A stretch of DNA of 64,000 nt from Streptomyces phaeofaciens (lineage in GTDB: Bacteria > Actinomycetota > Actinomycetes > Streptomycetales > Streptomycetaceae). Position numbers and translations under genes: made by a program. Under the pieces are notes generated by a model that ran no database searches, had not been told where the DNA came from, and worked only from the letters and a program-made list of their open reading frames with translations. This document shows positions 21,401 through 28,519 of the stretch, piece after piece (the first letter of the stretch is position 1; each line of letters opens with the position of its first letter). The stretch spans positions 434,001-498,000 of the forward strand of contig NZ_BMSA01000003.1 in the NCBI RefSeq assembly GCF_014648915.1, written 5' to 3'.

Positions 21401-22640
21401 GGTGGTCGGGCAGGGCGGGGCCGGTACGGCTCGTCACCAGGACGCGGACGTTCGGCGGGAGCCGCTGCGGCAGCAGCGAGGCGATGCTCGTGCCCGTGGC
21501 ACCCGGGAGCAGCGCCTGGTCCTCGTCCAGGCCGTCCACGATCAGCAGCAGTGTGCCGCCGTCCTGCGCGACCCGCTCCGCCGCCTGCCGGAGCAGCAGC
21601 CGGCGTTCGCCGTCGCGGGCCGTCGGCGAGGCCAGGGCGGTGGGCTCACGGCCGGCGACGGTGGCGAGCTGGTCGATGAGCGCCGAGGTGTAGGCCTCGC
21701 CGTCCTGCTGGCCCGCGTTCCGGGCGGTGACGAAGAACCAAACGGGGACCACACCGCGCGGCGGACGCAGGGCGAACGACGACGTCAGCGCCGTCTTGCC
21801 GGCCCAGGGCCGGCCCTGGAGCCACAGATACGGCTCCGGGCCGCCGCAGAAGGACACCAGGTCCGTGAGTTCCGCCCGCCGCTCCTCCAGCCGCTCGGGC
21901 GCGATGTCGGCGAGCTGGGCGCGGTAGATCTCCTGGATCAGGTCGAGTCCGGTGACGGGGACGGCGGAGGGCAGGGTGTGCCCGAGGCGGCAGCCCAGCA
22001 GCTCTTCCAGGGCGGTCAGCCCAGGCCTGTCCAGCAGCTCGGCCCAGCGGTCCACGCGGACCGCCGCGATCCGGCCGGGGCCGTCGTTGCGGTGGTGGCG
22101 GCTGACGACCCCGATCAGCCGGCCTCCGCTGAACACGGCCGCGCCGGACATGCCCTCCCACGCGTCGTGCTCCGGGTCCGGGTCCGCCGCCGGGGCCGGG
22201 GCGACCCCCAGGTCGAGCGTGCCCTCCCGCCGGTTCGACAGCACCGCGCAGGTGGCGTGCACGTGCTCGGCGTCCCGGAAGCGTGAACCGTCGCCGTCCG
22301 TACGGAGTTTGAAGCGGGGGAAGCCCATCGCCGTACAGCGCAGCACCGCGTCCGACTCGCCGGCCCGGCCGAAGGCGACGGGCGGGGCGTCCTCGAAGGC
22401 CCGGACGGTCAGTACGGCCACGTCGATGCCCGCGTGCGCCCACGCCGTCGTCGCCGTGAGCGTCCGCTCCCCCGGCCGGTCCGCCTGGAAGCGGACCGTG
22501 ACGTCCGTCGCGCCCTCGACCACGTGGGCGGCCGTCAGCACGGTCCCCGGCGCGACGAGATATCCCGAGCCCCGCCGGCCCGGGGCGATGATCTCCGCGA
22601 CCCGTTCCGGCCGCAGCCCGCGTTCAGCGTTCGCCGTCAA
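18483..22640 (-). CDS. Trypsin-like protease / STAND NTPase / helical-repeat protein
   Basis: A 1385-residue multidomain protein. Residues about 10-200 are a trypsin-fold serine protease with His39 (LTAAHVV), Asp73 (AGIDVAVL) and Ser165 (GMSGAAV); no signal peptide, so it is cytoplasmic. Residues about 230-480 are a STAND/NACHT-type NTPase with P-loop GRPWAGKTA (Lys282) and Walker B LLLIVDGLDED, then RVLVTSRTG. The last 800 or so residues are helical repeats of TPR style with recurring ALAAVA-, GRxDEA- and DRAxxLA-like units, a sensor platform. This layout is that of predicted NTP-dependent conflict systems, in which a bound signal would activate the protease. Its start overlaps the trypco2 gene by 17 bases. 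Target and trigger are unknown. Confidence 0.88.
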   Translation of the reverse strand: MTANAERGLRPERVAEIIAPGRRGSGYLVAPGTVLTAAHVVEGATDVTVRFQADRPGERTLTATTAWAHAGIDVAVLTVRAFEDAPPVAFGRAGESDAVLRCTAMGFPRFKLRTDGDGSRFRDAEHVHATCAVLSNRREGTLDLGVAPAPAADPDPEHDAWEGMSGAAVFSGGRLIGVVSRHHRNDGPGRIAAVRVDRWAELLDRPGLTALEELLGCRLGHTLPSAVPVTGLDLIQEIYRAQLADIAPERLEERRAELTDLVSFCGGPEPYLWLQGRPWAGKTALTSSFALRPPRGVVPVWFFVTARNAGQQDGEAYTSALIDQLATVAGREPTALASPTARDGERRLLLRQAAERVAQDGGTLLLIVDGLDEDQALLPGATGTSIASLLPQRLPPNVRVLVTSRTGPALPDHLRGDHPLRSCRVVRLSATRASRHTEHEATFELRQALAGDRLQRDLVGLLAAARGTLTVDDLRELTGEPHYELRGRLASSFGRILRLRGAVGPDSGGPDGYGGHSGDVTLYASTRGYLFAHETLLTAALEEFGPDIGTYRERVHAWAATYERLGWPEGTPLYLLQPYGRLLASLDETDRATTLAMDVRRRDRLREATGSDAACLAEIAAARRLVRDTTPDDLGSLAVLAATADLVSRRNESLHPDIPAVYARHGRVRQAIGLARTVFRPMDRAQALAGVAQVLAESGDRRAGGLAEEMVRLTEEAVADPYEIYGDSYVVLAQGRRATILATAGRQDEALRRLDELPLPHYDSGVATVVEAFIATAAVLRDPERRADLLSRAEQTAGVISYPATRVRALASVAAAWGAGPDPARAARLYDAIAALGRERAGRPPNLPAFVAEVLHPVRPREAERMTELAVAHARRVMEHPDTRSDAEASPAVRALVAVGRVDDAHRLAEGLWEPARAERWGAVPEAWLALAEGRAGQGRADEAWACLEAFWEANDEPLEEDNRSSARLTELLVAAGAADALERVLLDASGPLQWFVAEALTALAAHWVTTDPDRSWRLLHQAERRYQATGGSVYLARDERLAALAGALATAGRAQDAERLAGAIARPEARAMGYAVVSLAVAPDDTGEALRLAEQAVGTASTVDQWLVKENALTVAVQALAATGAADRVAEVLQMLGAIAPDPAVAWIHRERALMEAVASLWPHAPGTAGEWLDGLLREMRDTSVSGYARMLTAVGPHDGERGAQIVKILLGMAADPSRSLGFAPRALLALLTATADPCEARRLLHDVVADCETTLHSGGGNTMAVVSAALGDLTTACALARRRSTEEERSETLSALAAFVACVPGDRAGAQLLTTRSPSVVRRLAAFLFPPASGPDLPTARALLAEALTPDGWHHAVPVLADTDPTAVLRIRNAVFAHLDLRA

Positions 22641-22935
22641 CCTCGTCGCCCGTGATCAGTACCGTGCCCGTCGGGCGCCCGTCCGCCGTGACGGCCCTGG
22701 GGGTGAGGGTGAGGGTGACCCGTTGGGTCTCCGCGTGCCCGTACTTGCCGTTGGCGCCCGCGTCCACCACCCACAGCCGCACCTTGGCGTCCCCGCCCGC
22801 CTCGCGGGTCACCGCGACGGACGCCTCGATCTCCACGGGGCCGAGCTCGAAGCGGAGGGCCTCGCCCTCGCCGTCGGCCAGTGCGGTGCTCAGCTGCTGC
22901 CTCAACTCGCGGATCATGTCGGCCAGTTCGATCAC
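22624..22935 (-). CDS. Trypsin-co-occurring domain 2 (trypco2) protein
   Basis: A 103-residue protein matching the trypco2 family: IELADMIRELRQQL at the start, FELGPVEIEASVAVTRE in the middle and RLWVVDAGA, then HAETQRVTLTLTP at the end. The family was named for its constant association with trypsin-like proteases in predicted bacterial conflict systems, and here it lies directly before and overlaps such a protease. GTG 22935 is chosen because GAGGGGG stands eight bases upstream and the family begins at this residue; the longer open frame would add an unrelated tail. Probably a sensor or effector-binding adaptor of the protease-NTPase; mechanism unknown. Confidence 0.85.
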   Translation of the reverse strand: MIELADMIRELRQQLSTALADGEGEALRFELGPVEIEASVAVTREAGGDAKVRLWVVDAGANGKYGHAETQRVTLTLTPRAVTADGRPTGTVLITGDEVDGER

Positions 22936-22975
22936 GGTTCCCCCTCGCGGCGCGGTCGTGACCAGATGGTACAAG

Positions 22976-24034
22976 TCACCGCCACACCGTCAGGAGCAGG
23001 ACGACGATCAGGACGAGCAGCACACCGAGGGACCAGGCGAGACCGGTGACGCTCTCCCGGCTGGGGCGGTGGACGACCACGACGCCGGTGCGTCCGGGAA
23101 AGGCGTAGTAGATGCTGTCCGGCGCGGCGGCGAACACCACGCGGACGAGCGGGAGATGACGCAGGGTCACCCGGCGGCGCACCTCGCCCTCCCTGCGGGC
23201 CAGGAGCGGCTCGACCTGCTCGCGGTGGACGTCCTCCAGGAAGTCGGGGAGCTTGTCGGTGGCGCGGGTCAGCTCCGCGGCGTGCCAGCGGCCCTTTCGC
23301 AGCCTGCTGAGGAAGGGATAGCGGGCGGCCTTCACCTGGTCGGTGTCGGGGGTGTGGGTGACGACCCCCTGGGTCCATTCGGTGAAGACCCCGGTGCCCC
23401 CGCACTCCTGGTGCCGCAGGCGCCGGGCGCCCCGGCACGTGCCGCAGGTGACGGCTCCCGTGCCCCGACAGGCCGGGCACGGCACCCGCCGCTCCCCCAG
23501 GCATCCGGGACAGGCCACCTCGGGGCGCTCGCAGCGTCTGCACGCGGACCGCTCCGGTGCGCCCTCGGGACGCGGGGCGGTCCGCCGGGCCCGGTGGGTG
23601 GTCGGACGGCCGGTGCCCTCGCACTCCCAGCACGCGTCGGGGCCGCCCCGGCAGACCGCGCACTCGACATGGCGGGGGCAGGACCGCCTGCCGCTCCCTT
23701 CGCAGGCCGCGCAGTCCCGTTTCCCGCGGACGCAGTCACCGCACTCCACCTCGGCCGGCGACCCCTCCCGCACGAGCACGACCTCCTGCCGGGTCCCGGG
23801 GTCGAGGGGCGGCGTGACGGGGTGGGCGGCGAGGTCGGTGTACGTCGGCGCGCCCGGTCTCTTCCGCCCCTTCGCCCTGACCTGGCGTTCCTCGCGCCGT
23901 TCGATCGACCGGACGATCCGGCACTCGAACACCGACTGCCAGGTCAGGGAGGCCGTGCCCATGACGGCACCGCGGCGGGACGCGTACCGTTCGACGGCCT
24001 GGAGCAGCTCTTCCTCGGACGGTGCCGTCGCCAA
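22976..24034 (-). CDS. Tail-anchored protein with DnaJ-type CXXCXG zinc-finger repeats
   Basis: A 352-residue protein. Residues about 95-220 contain at least seven CxxC pairs of DnaJ zinc-finger style (CGDCVRG, CAACEGSG, CAVCRGG, CWECEGTG, CPACRGTG, CGTCRGA), without a J domain. The C-terminus has one membrane helix (about residues 327-349) and ends WR, so it is probably tail-anchored with the zinc region in the cytoplasm. TTG 24034 is supported by GAGGGAG seven bases upstream. Forty bases separate it from the trypco2 gene, so it is the first gene of the same operon. It may hold the system at the membrane or bind unfolded protein. This is inference from motif only. Confidence 0.75.
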   Translation of the reverse strand: MATAPSEEELLQAVERYASRRGAVMGTASLTWQSVFECRIVRSIERREERQVRAKGRKRPGAPTYTDLAAHPVTPPLDPGTRQEVVLVREGSPAEVECGDCVRGKRDCAACEGSGRRSCPRHVECAVCRGGPDACWECEGTGRPTTHRARRTAPRPEGAPERSACRRCERPEVACPGCLGERRVPCPACRGTGAVTCGTCRGARRLRHQECGGTGVFTEWTQGVVTHTPDTDQVKAARYPFLSRLRKGRWHAAELTRATDKLPDFLEDVHREQVEPLLARREGEVRRRVTLRHLPLVRVVFAAAPDSIYYAFPGRTGVVVVHRPSRESVTGLAWSLGVLLVLIVVLLLTVWR

Positions 24035-24141
24035 CGCCGTTCTCCCTCAGGCCGGGTGACACACGCGGGAAGGAGCAGGGTAGGAGCACCCCGGGCACGC
24101 GACAAGAGGGCCGGTCGGCCGTCCGTTCCTCGACCCCTCGA

Positions 24142-25608
24142 TCACTTGTGGGCGGCGAAGGCCTTCGAGAACGCGGCGTCGCCCTGGAGGATCGAGCTGC
24201 ACGTGGCGTCCGCCTGGTTCTTGACGCCGCCCGGGCACTGCCTGTCCCGCGTGACCGACCACATCGACAGCCAGCCGAGCCCCTTGGCCTTGGCGAACGC
24301 GACCAACTGGGTGGCGTCCTCGACCGTGAAGATCTCGGTGGTGACGTCGTTCACACCGATCATCGGGGTCACCGCGACGGTCTTCCAGGCCGCGCTCTCG
24401 CTCAGCCCGAGCACACTCTTGACCTGTGCCTGCGTGGCGGTGGCGGCCTGTTCCGCGTACGTACCCATGTCACCGCTGTACGCCGGACCGTAGTCCATCG
24501 CCATGATGTTGACCGTGGCGATCTTCACGCCGCCCGCCTTCGCGTCGGCAAGCAGGCTCACGCCGTCCTGGGTCAGCCCCTCGGGCATGACCGGCAGGGT
24601 GTAGGAGACGTCCAGGTCCGGGTGGCTCCGCTGGAGCTGGGCGATCGCCTGGGCGCGGCGGGTGTTGGCGGCCGTGTTCGGCAGCGCGCCACCCTCGACG
24701 TCGAAGTCGACCTTGGTCAGCCGGTAGGCGTCGACGACCTTCGTGTACGCCGCCGCCAGCGCGTCCGCCGAGGAGCAGGTGGTGGCCAGCTCGGAGCCGG
24801 CGGCACCGCCGAAGGAGACCCGGACGTCGCCGCCCTCGGCCCTGAGCGCCCCGATCTGGGAGGCCACCTTGTCGCTCGCGAGGTCGGTCACCCCGCCCCA
24901 CTTCGGCGTACAGCCGCCGCCGTCGGTGACGAAGGCGAGGTTGTAGTCCTTCACGCCGGTCGCCGCCGTGTGGGCGAGCAGGTCGAACGCCGGGTAGAGG
25001 GAGGTGTCGACGAAGGGCGCGAAGCCGGCGGAGGTGGTCGTGCCGGTGCCGCCGGCGGGACTGCCGCTCGGGCTCGGGCTCGCGCTCGGGCCGCCGCTCG
25101 GGGAGGCGGAGGCCGTCGCGGACGGTGCCGTCGTGGGCGTCGCGGACTGCGTCGGCCGCCCGCTCGGCTCGGGCGTGGCCCCGCCGTCCGCCGAGCAGGT
25201 GGCGCCGTCGACCAGACAACCGACCGGGTCCCCGCCGCCGTTGACGACGAACCCGACGGTGACCGACTCGCCGGCGGCCAGCCCGTCGGTGTCCCACTTC
25301 GGCGGGGTCACGGTGACATGCCGGCCGCTGACGCTCGACTCCCCGTTCCACAGCGAGCCGAGTTTCGCCCCGGCCGGCAGGTCGAACTCCAGCGTCCAGG
25401 CCGACTTGGTCCGGCCGCTGTTGTTGGTGACGACGTACTGCGCGGTGTACCCGGTCGACCAGTCGCTGGTCTTCGTGTACGCCGCCCCGACCCCGGCCGC
25501 CTGCGCGGTCCCGGTGACGAACACGATCCCGCCGCCGACCACCGCCGCGGCGACCGCCCCGCCGATCACCTTGCTGCGACCACTGATCCTGCGCCGATGC
25601 GTACTCAT
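24142..25608 (-). CDS. Secreted chitinase, CBM2 plus GH18
   Basis: A 488-residue secreted enzyme. Signal peptide at residues about 1-38 (basic start, hydrophobic core, AQA cut site), then a cellulose/chitin-binding CBM2 domain with YTAQYVVTNNSG and WTLEFDLPAG, a Ser/Pro/Thr/Ala linker, and a GH18 barrel. The catalytic pattern is VDFDVEGG, which keeps the DxDxE residues. The end of the barrel reads GLGWLSMWSVTRDRQCPGG, as in the actinobacterial chitinases of the ChiC/ChiD sort. ATG 25608 follows GAAGGCAGG; an upstream GTG at 25632 has no ribosome site. A DasR-like site lies 135 bases upstream. Transcribed in the same direction as the two-component genes before it, but with 174 bases between. 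Confidence 0.92.
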   Translation of the reverse strand: MSTHRRRISGRSKVIGGAVAAAVVGGGIVFVTGTAQAAGVGAAYTKTSDWSTGYTAQYVVTNNSGRTKSAWTLEFDLPAGAKLGSLWNGESSVSGRHVTVTPPKWDTDGLAAGESVTVGFVVNGGGDPVGCLVDGATCSADGGATPEPSGRPTQSATPTTAPSATASASPSGGPSASPSPSGSPAGGTGTTTSAGFAPFVDTSLYPAFDLLAHTAATGVKDYNLAFVTDGGGCTPKWGGVTDLASDKVASQIGALRAEGGDVRVSFGGAAGSELATTCSSADALAAAYTKVVDAYRLTKVDFDVEGGALPNTAANTRRAQAIAQLQRSHPDLDVSYTLPVMPEGLTQDGVSLLADAKAGGVKIATVNIMAMDYGPAYSGDMGTYAEQAATATQAQVKSVLGLSESAAWKTVAVTPMIGVNDVTTEIFTVEDATQLVAFAKAKGLGWLSMWSVTRDRQCPGGVKNQADATCSSILQGDAAFSKAFAAHK

Positions 25609-25701
25609 CGCGTGCCTGCCTTCGTCGTTCACGGGGTGGGGTGCGGCAGCACGCTAGCGATCCCGAAACGGGCAAAACGCCCGACAGGGACGGGGGTCGG
25701 C

Positions 25702-25722
25702 GTCCTTAGGGTGCGCTTAAGG
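25702..25722. promoter_or_regulatory. Inverted repeat in the chitinase promoter region
   Basis: TCCTTA at 25702-25707 and TAAGGA at 25717-25722 form exact 6-base arms around a 9-base spacer, about 95-115 bases upstream of the chitinase start. It could be a regulator site or part of the promoter; the regulator is not known. Confidence 0.4.
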
Positions 25723-25740
25723 AGCACATCGGGGACGGTT

Positions 25741-25757
25741 AAAGGTCGAGACCACTT
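25741..25757. promoter_or_regulatory. DasR-responsive (dre) element before the chitinase
   Basis: On the minus strand the site reads AAGTGGTCTCGACCTTT. Its core GGTCTCGACC differs by one base from the DasR core GGTCTAGACC. It is 135-150 bases upstream of the chitinase start and downstream of the sensor kinase stop. DasR represses chitinolytic genes in Streptomyces and is released by glucosamine-6-phosphate, so function and position agree. Confidence 0.7.
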
Positions 25758-25782
25758 CGGGGTCCCGATCGGGTTTCCGGCG

Positions 25783-27153
25783 TCACCGGGCGGCCGTCCG
25801 TCTGCGCTTGCGCATCGCTCCGCGGTGGCCCCTGCGGACGGGTTCCCGGCCGTCCAGCTGGATCCAGAGACGTATCTCGGTGCCGCCGAGCACCGAGGAG
25901 CCGATGCGTACGTCGCCGCCGGTGGACTCGGCGAGGCGGCGGACGATGTCCAGGCCCAGGCCGGTGGAGCCGGCGGCGCCCGAGCCCCGGCCGCGGGCCA
26001 TGGCGGCCTCCGGATCGGGGATGCCGGGGCCCGCGTCGGAGACCAGGACGATCACCGCGTCGTCGCCGTTGTGGACGTCGACCGCGAAGGCGGTGCCCTC
26101 CGGGGTGTGCCGGAAGACATTGCCGAGCAGGGCGTCCAGGGCGGCGGCGAGGTCGGCGCGGGCCACGGGGATGCGGACCGGACGCTCGACGCCGGCCGTG
26201 CGCACCTTGCGGCCCTCGTCCTCCGCGAGCGCCGACCAGAACGCCATCCGCTCCCGGACCACCTCGGCCGCGTCGCACCCGGCGCCGGGGCCGGCCGCCG
26301 CGGTCTGCGGCTTGGCCTCCCGGGCCGTGCGGATGATCGTGTCGACCTCACGCTCCAGCTGCGCGACCGCGGTCCGGGTCTGTTCGGCGGCCGGGGAGTC
26401 GCCGAGGGAGGCCGCGTTCAGCCGGAGCACGGTGAGGGGGGTGCGCAGGCGGTGGGAGAGGTCGGCGGCCAGCTCTCGCTCGTTCGCCAGGAGTTGCACC
26501 ACCTGGTCGGCCATCGAGTTGAACGCCACGGCCGCCAGGCGCAGTTCGTTCGGGCCCTCCTCGGGGACCCGCGCCCCCAGCTTCCCCTCGCCCAGTTCGT
26601 GCGCGCCCTCGACCAGGCGCTGGGCCGGCTGCACCATCCGGACGCCCAGCCGGTCGGCGACCGCGACCGAGCCGACCACCAGGGCCGCTCCGACCGCCGC
26701 GAGCACCGCCCACGCCGTGGCCACGCCGTTGCTCACCTCGGACTCGGGGACGTACACCTCGACCACCACGGTCCCCAGGCCGAGCGCGACCGGCTGGAGC
26801 AGCGCGGAGCCGCCCGGCACCTCGGCGGTGGAGGCGCGGCCCAGCTTCCGCACGGCGGCGATGTCCGTGTCGGCGGCGCGCTGCCGGCCCAGGTCGACGG
26901 CGGCCCGGCCGTCGCCCGCCGGGATGTGCACCGCCATCCCGTCGTCCGAGCCGGCCGAGGCGACGACCCGCTCCAGCTGGTCCCGGTCGGTGGTGATGGA
27001 CAGCGCGGGGACGACGACCGCGGCCTCCCGCTCGGCGTTGGAGAACGCGCGGTCGCGGGCCATCTCCTTGATGACCAGACCGAGCGGCACCGCGAAGGCG
27101 ACCACGACCATGGCGGTGACCGCCAGGCAGACCTTGACCAGGGCCCATCTCAT
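25783..27153 (-). CDS. Sensor histidine kinase
   Basis: A 456-residue membrane kinase. Two membrane helices at about residues 4-28 and 147-168 flank an extracellular domain of about 115 residues. A HAMP region follows, then DHp with the phospho-acceptor in LSHRLRTPL, and a HATPase_c domain with ALLGNVFRHT (N box), SDAGPGIPD (G1) and GLGLDIV (G2). The basic C-terminal tail ends [12 protein letters not shown] 27153 overlaps the response-regulator stop by four bases. It is upstream of the chitinase on the same strand, so it may be functionally linked to it, though the 174-base gap leaves that open. Signal unknown. Confidence 0.92.
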   Translation of the reverse strand: MRWALVKVCLAVTAMVVVAFAVPLGLVIKEMARDRAFSNAEREAAVVVPALSITTDRDQLERVVASAGSDDGMAVHIPAGDGRAAVDLGRQRAADTDIAAVRKLGRASTAEVPGGSALLQPVALGLGTVVVEVYVPESEVSNGVATAWAVLAAVGAALVVGSVAVADRLGVRMVQPAQRLVEGAHELGEGKLGARVPEEGPNELRLAAVAFNSMADQVVQLLANERELAADLSHRLRTPLTVLRLNAASLGDSPAAEQTRTAVAQLEREVDTIIRTAREAKPQTAAAGPGAGCDAAEVVRERMAFWSALAEDEGRKVRTAGVERPVRIPVARADLAAALDALLGNVFRHTPEGTAFAVDVHNGDDAVIVLVSDAGPGIPDPEAAMARGRGSGAAGSTGLGLDIVRRLAESTGGDVRIGSSVLGGTEIRLWIQLDGREPVRRGHRGAMRKRRRTAAR

Positions 27154-27857
27154 CCCGCCCACCCCGCTTCCGCCGGCGGCTCCAGCTTCACGCCGACGCC
27201 GCGCAGGGTGTGCAGATAGCGCGGCCGGGCCGCCGTCTCGCCCAGTTTCCGCCGCAGCCAGGACAGATGGACGTCGATGGTCTGGTCGTCGCCGTAGGAC
27301 TGCTGCCACACCTCGGCCAGCAGTTCCCTGCGCGGTACGACCACCCCGGGCCGGCCGGCCAGGAAGGCCAGCAGGTCGAACTCGCGGCGGGTGAGGTCGA
27401 GTCGCGTGCCGTCCAGCTCCGCCTGGCGGCGCAGCGGGTCGACCGTGAGGCCGCCGACCCGGATGACCGAGGAGGGCGGGGCCTCCCCGGCGCCGGAGCG
27501 GGACCGCCGCAGGACGGCCGCCATCCGGGCCGACAGATGCTCCACGGAGAACGGCTTGGTCAGATAGTCGTCCGCGCCCGCGTTCAGCAGCCGGACGATC
27601 TCCGTCTCGTCGTCGCGCGCGGTCGCGATGATGACCGGGACGTCCGTGATGCCCCGCAGCATCTTCAGGGCCTCGGAGCCGTCCAGGTCCGGCAGTCCGA
27701 GGTCCAGGACGACCACGTCGAAACGGAAATGGGCGACCTCGCGCAGCGCCTCCAGTGCCGTGCCGACGCTGCGCACGGTGTGCGAGGCGTCGGTCAGCTG
27801 CCGGATGAGCGCCGAGCGTACGAACTGGTCGTCCTCGACCACGAGCACACTTGCCAT
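27150..27857 (-). CDS. OmpR/PhoB-family response regulator
   Basis: A 235-residue response regulator. The receiver has acidic pair Glu8-Asp9-Asp10, phospho-acceptor Asp52 (VVLDLGLPDLDG), and the conserved Lys in YLTKPFS. The C-terminal winged helix has LTRREFDLLAFLAGRPGVVV and VDVHLSWLRRKLGE. ATG 27857 is taken because SVLVVEDDQ follows; the frame extends upstream without a ribosome site. Co-translated with the kinase. Its promoter region is shared with a divergent secreted protein and holds two DnaA-box-like direct repeats, which could equally be this regulator's own binding repeats. Confidence 0.92.
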   Translation of the reverse strand: MASVLVVEDDQFVRSALIRQLTDASHTVRSVGTALEALREVAHFRFDVVVLDLGLPDLDGSEALKMLRGITDVPVIIATARDDETEIVRLLNAGADDYLTKPFSVEHLSARMAAVLRRSRSGAGEAPPSSVIRVGGLTVDPLRRQAELDGTRLDLTRREFDLLAFLAGRPGVVVPRRELLAEVWQQSYGDDQTIDVHLSWLRRKLGETAARPRYLHTLRGVGVKLEPPAEAGWAG

Positions 27858-27896
27858 GCGCCGCACCGTACGCCATGCCGACGAGGCCGGTCCGAG

Positions 27897-27926
27897 CCTG
27901 TGGACAACTCCCGCCCTGTGGACAAC
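27897..27926. promoter_or_regulatory. Two perfect DnaA-box matches as an 18-bp-spaced direct repeat
   Basis: The 12-mer CCTGTGGACAAC occurs at 27897-27908 and 27915-27926. Each contains TGTGGACAA, the exact complement of the Streptomyces DnaA box TTGTCCACA. A partial third, CGTGGACC, follows at about 27928. They sit in the 122-base gap between the response regulator and a divergent gene. Either DnaA or the adjacent OmpR-type regulator could bind here. Confidence 0.6.
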
Positions 27927-27979
27927 CCGTGGACCGTCCGGGCGACACCCGTGGGGCGGGTGGGGCAAGATGGCCCGCG

Positions 27980-28510
27980 ATGCGCAGAGGACTCGTACAC
28001 GTACTGGCCTGGACGCTCGCCACGGGCGCGGCGGTCACGCTGTCGTGGTGGGGCGTCCACACCGTGATGGCCGGCACCGCCTACGATCCTCCGCGCGCCC
28101 TTCCGCTGACCGCGAGCGAGGCGACGTCGACCGCCCAGGAGTCGCGGCCGCTGCCCTCCGACGACGTCGGCGTCTCCCCGTCCGCCGCCCCGTCGCGGAG
28201 CCCGTCCGCGAAGGCCACGGCACCGAGCCGCACGCCCACCGCGTCCGTGTCGCCCTCGCCCTCCGCCCCCTCCTCCCCCGCCGCCTCCGGCAGGGTCAAG
28301 AGCTACGACACCGACGGCGGCCGGGTCGTCTTCGACCTCGGGAAGACCTCCGCGGCCCTCGTCTCGGCGACGCCGGGCGCGGGCTGGTCGATGCAGGTGT
28401 GGAAGACGGAGGCGTGGATCCGGGTGGAGTTCGCCTCGGGCGCGGACCGGGTGTCGGTCTTCTGCACCTGGCACGACGGCCCGCCGCGGGTCGAGGTGGG
28501 CACGTACTGA
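27980..28510 (+). CDS. Secreted or membrane-anchored hypothetical protein
   Basis: A 176-residue protein. Residues about 5-28 form one hydrophobic signal or anchor segment (LVHVLAWTLATGAAVTLSWW), then a Ser/Pro/Ala/Thr-rich linker to about residue 105, then a compact domain of about 70 residues with RVVFDLGKTSAALVSATPG and VSVFCTWHDGPPRVEV. I do not recognise the domain. It is divergent from the two-component genes and could be regulated by, or signal to, that system. ATG 27980 is the only start that leaves the signal sequence at the N-terminus. Confidence 0.75.
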   Translation: MRRGLVHVLAWTLATGAAVTLSWWGVHTVMAGTAYDPPRALPLTASEATSTAQESRPLPSDDVGVSPSAAPSRSPSAKATAPSRTPTASVSPSPSAPSSPAASGRVKSYDTDGGRVVFDLGKTSAALVSATPGAGWSMQVWKTEAWIRVEFASGADRVSVFCTWHDGPPRVEVGTY

Positions 28511-28519
28511 CCCGAGGGG

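Noticed and set aside
27980..28077. Large joined frame fusing the sensor kinase with sequence up to 28077
   Set aside because: The kinase begins with a membrane helix at 27153 and overlaps the regulator stop; the extra N-terminal part is the antisense or shifted frame of the regulator gene.
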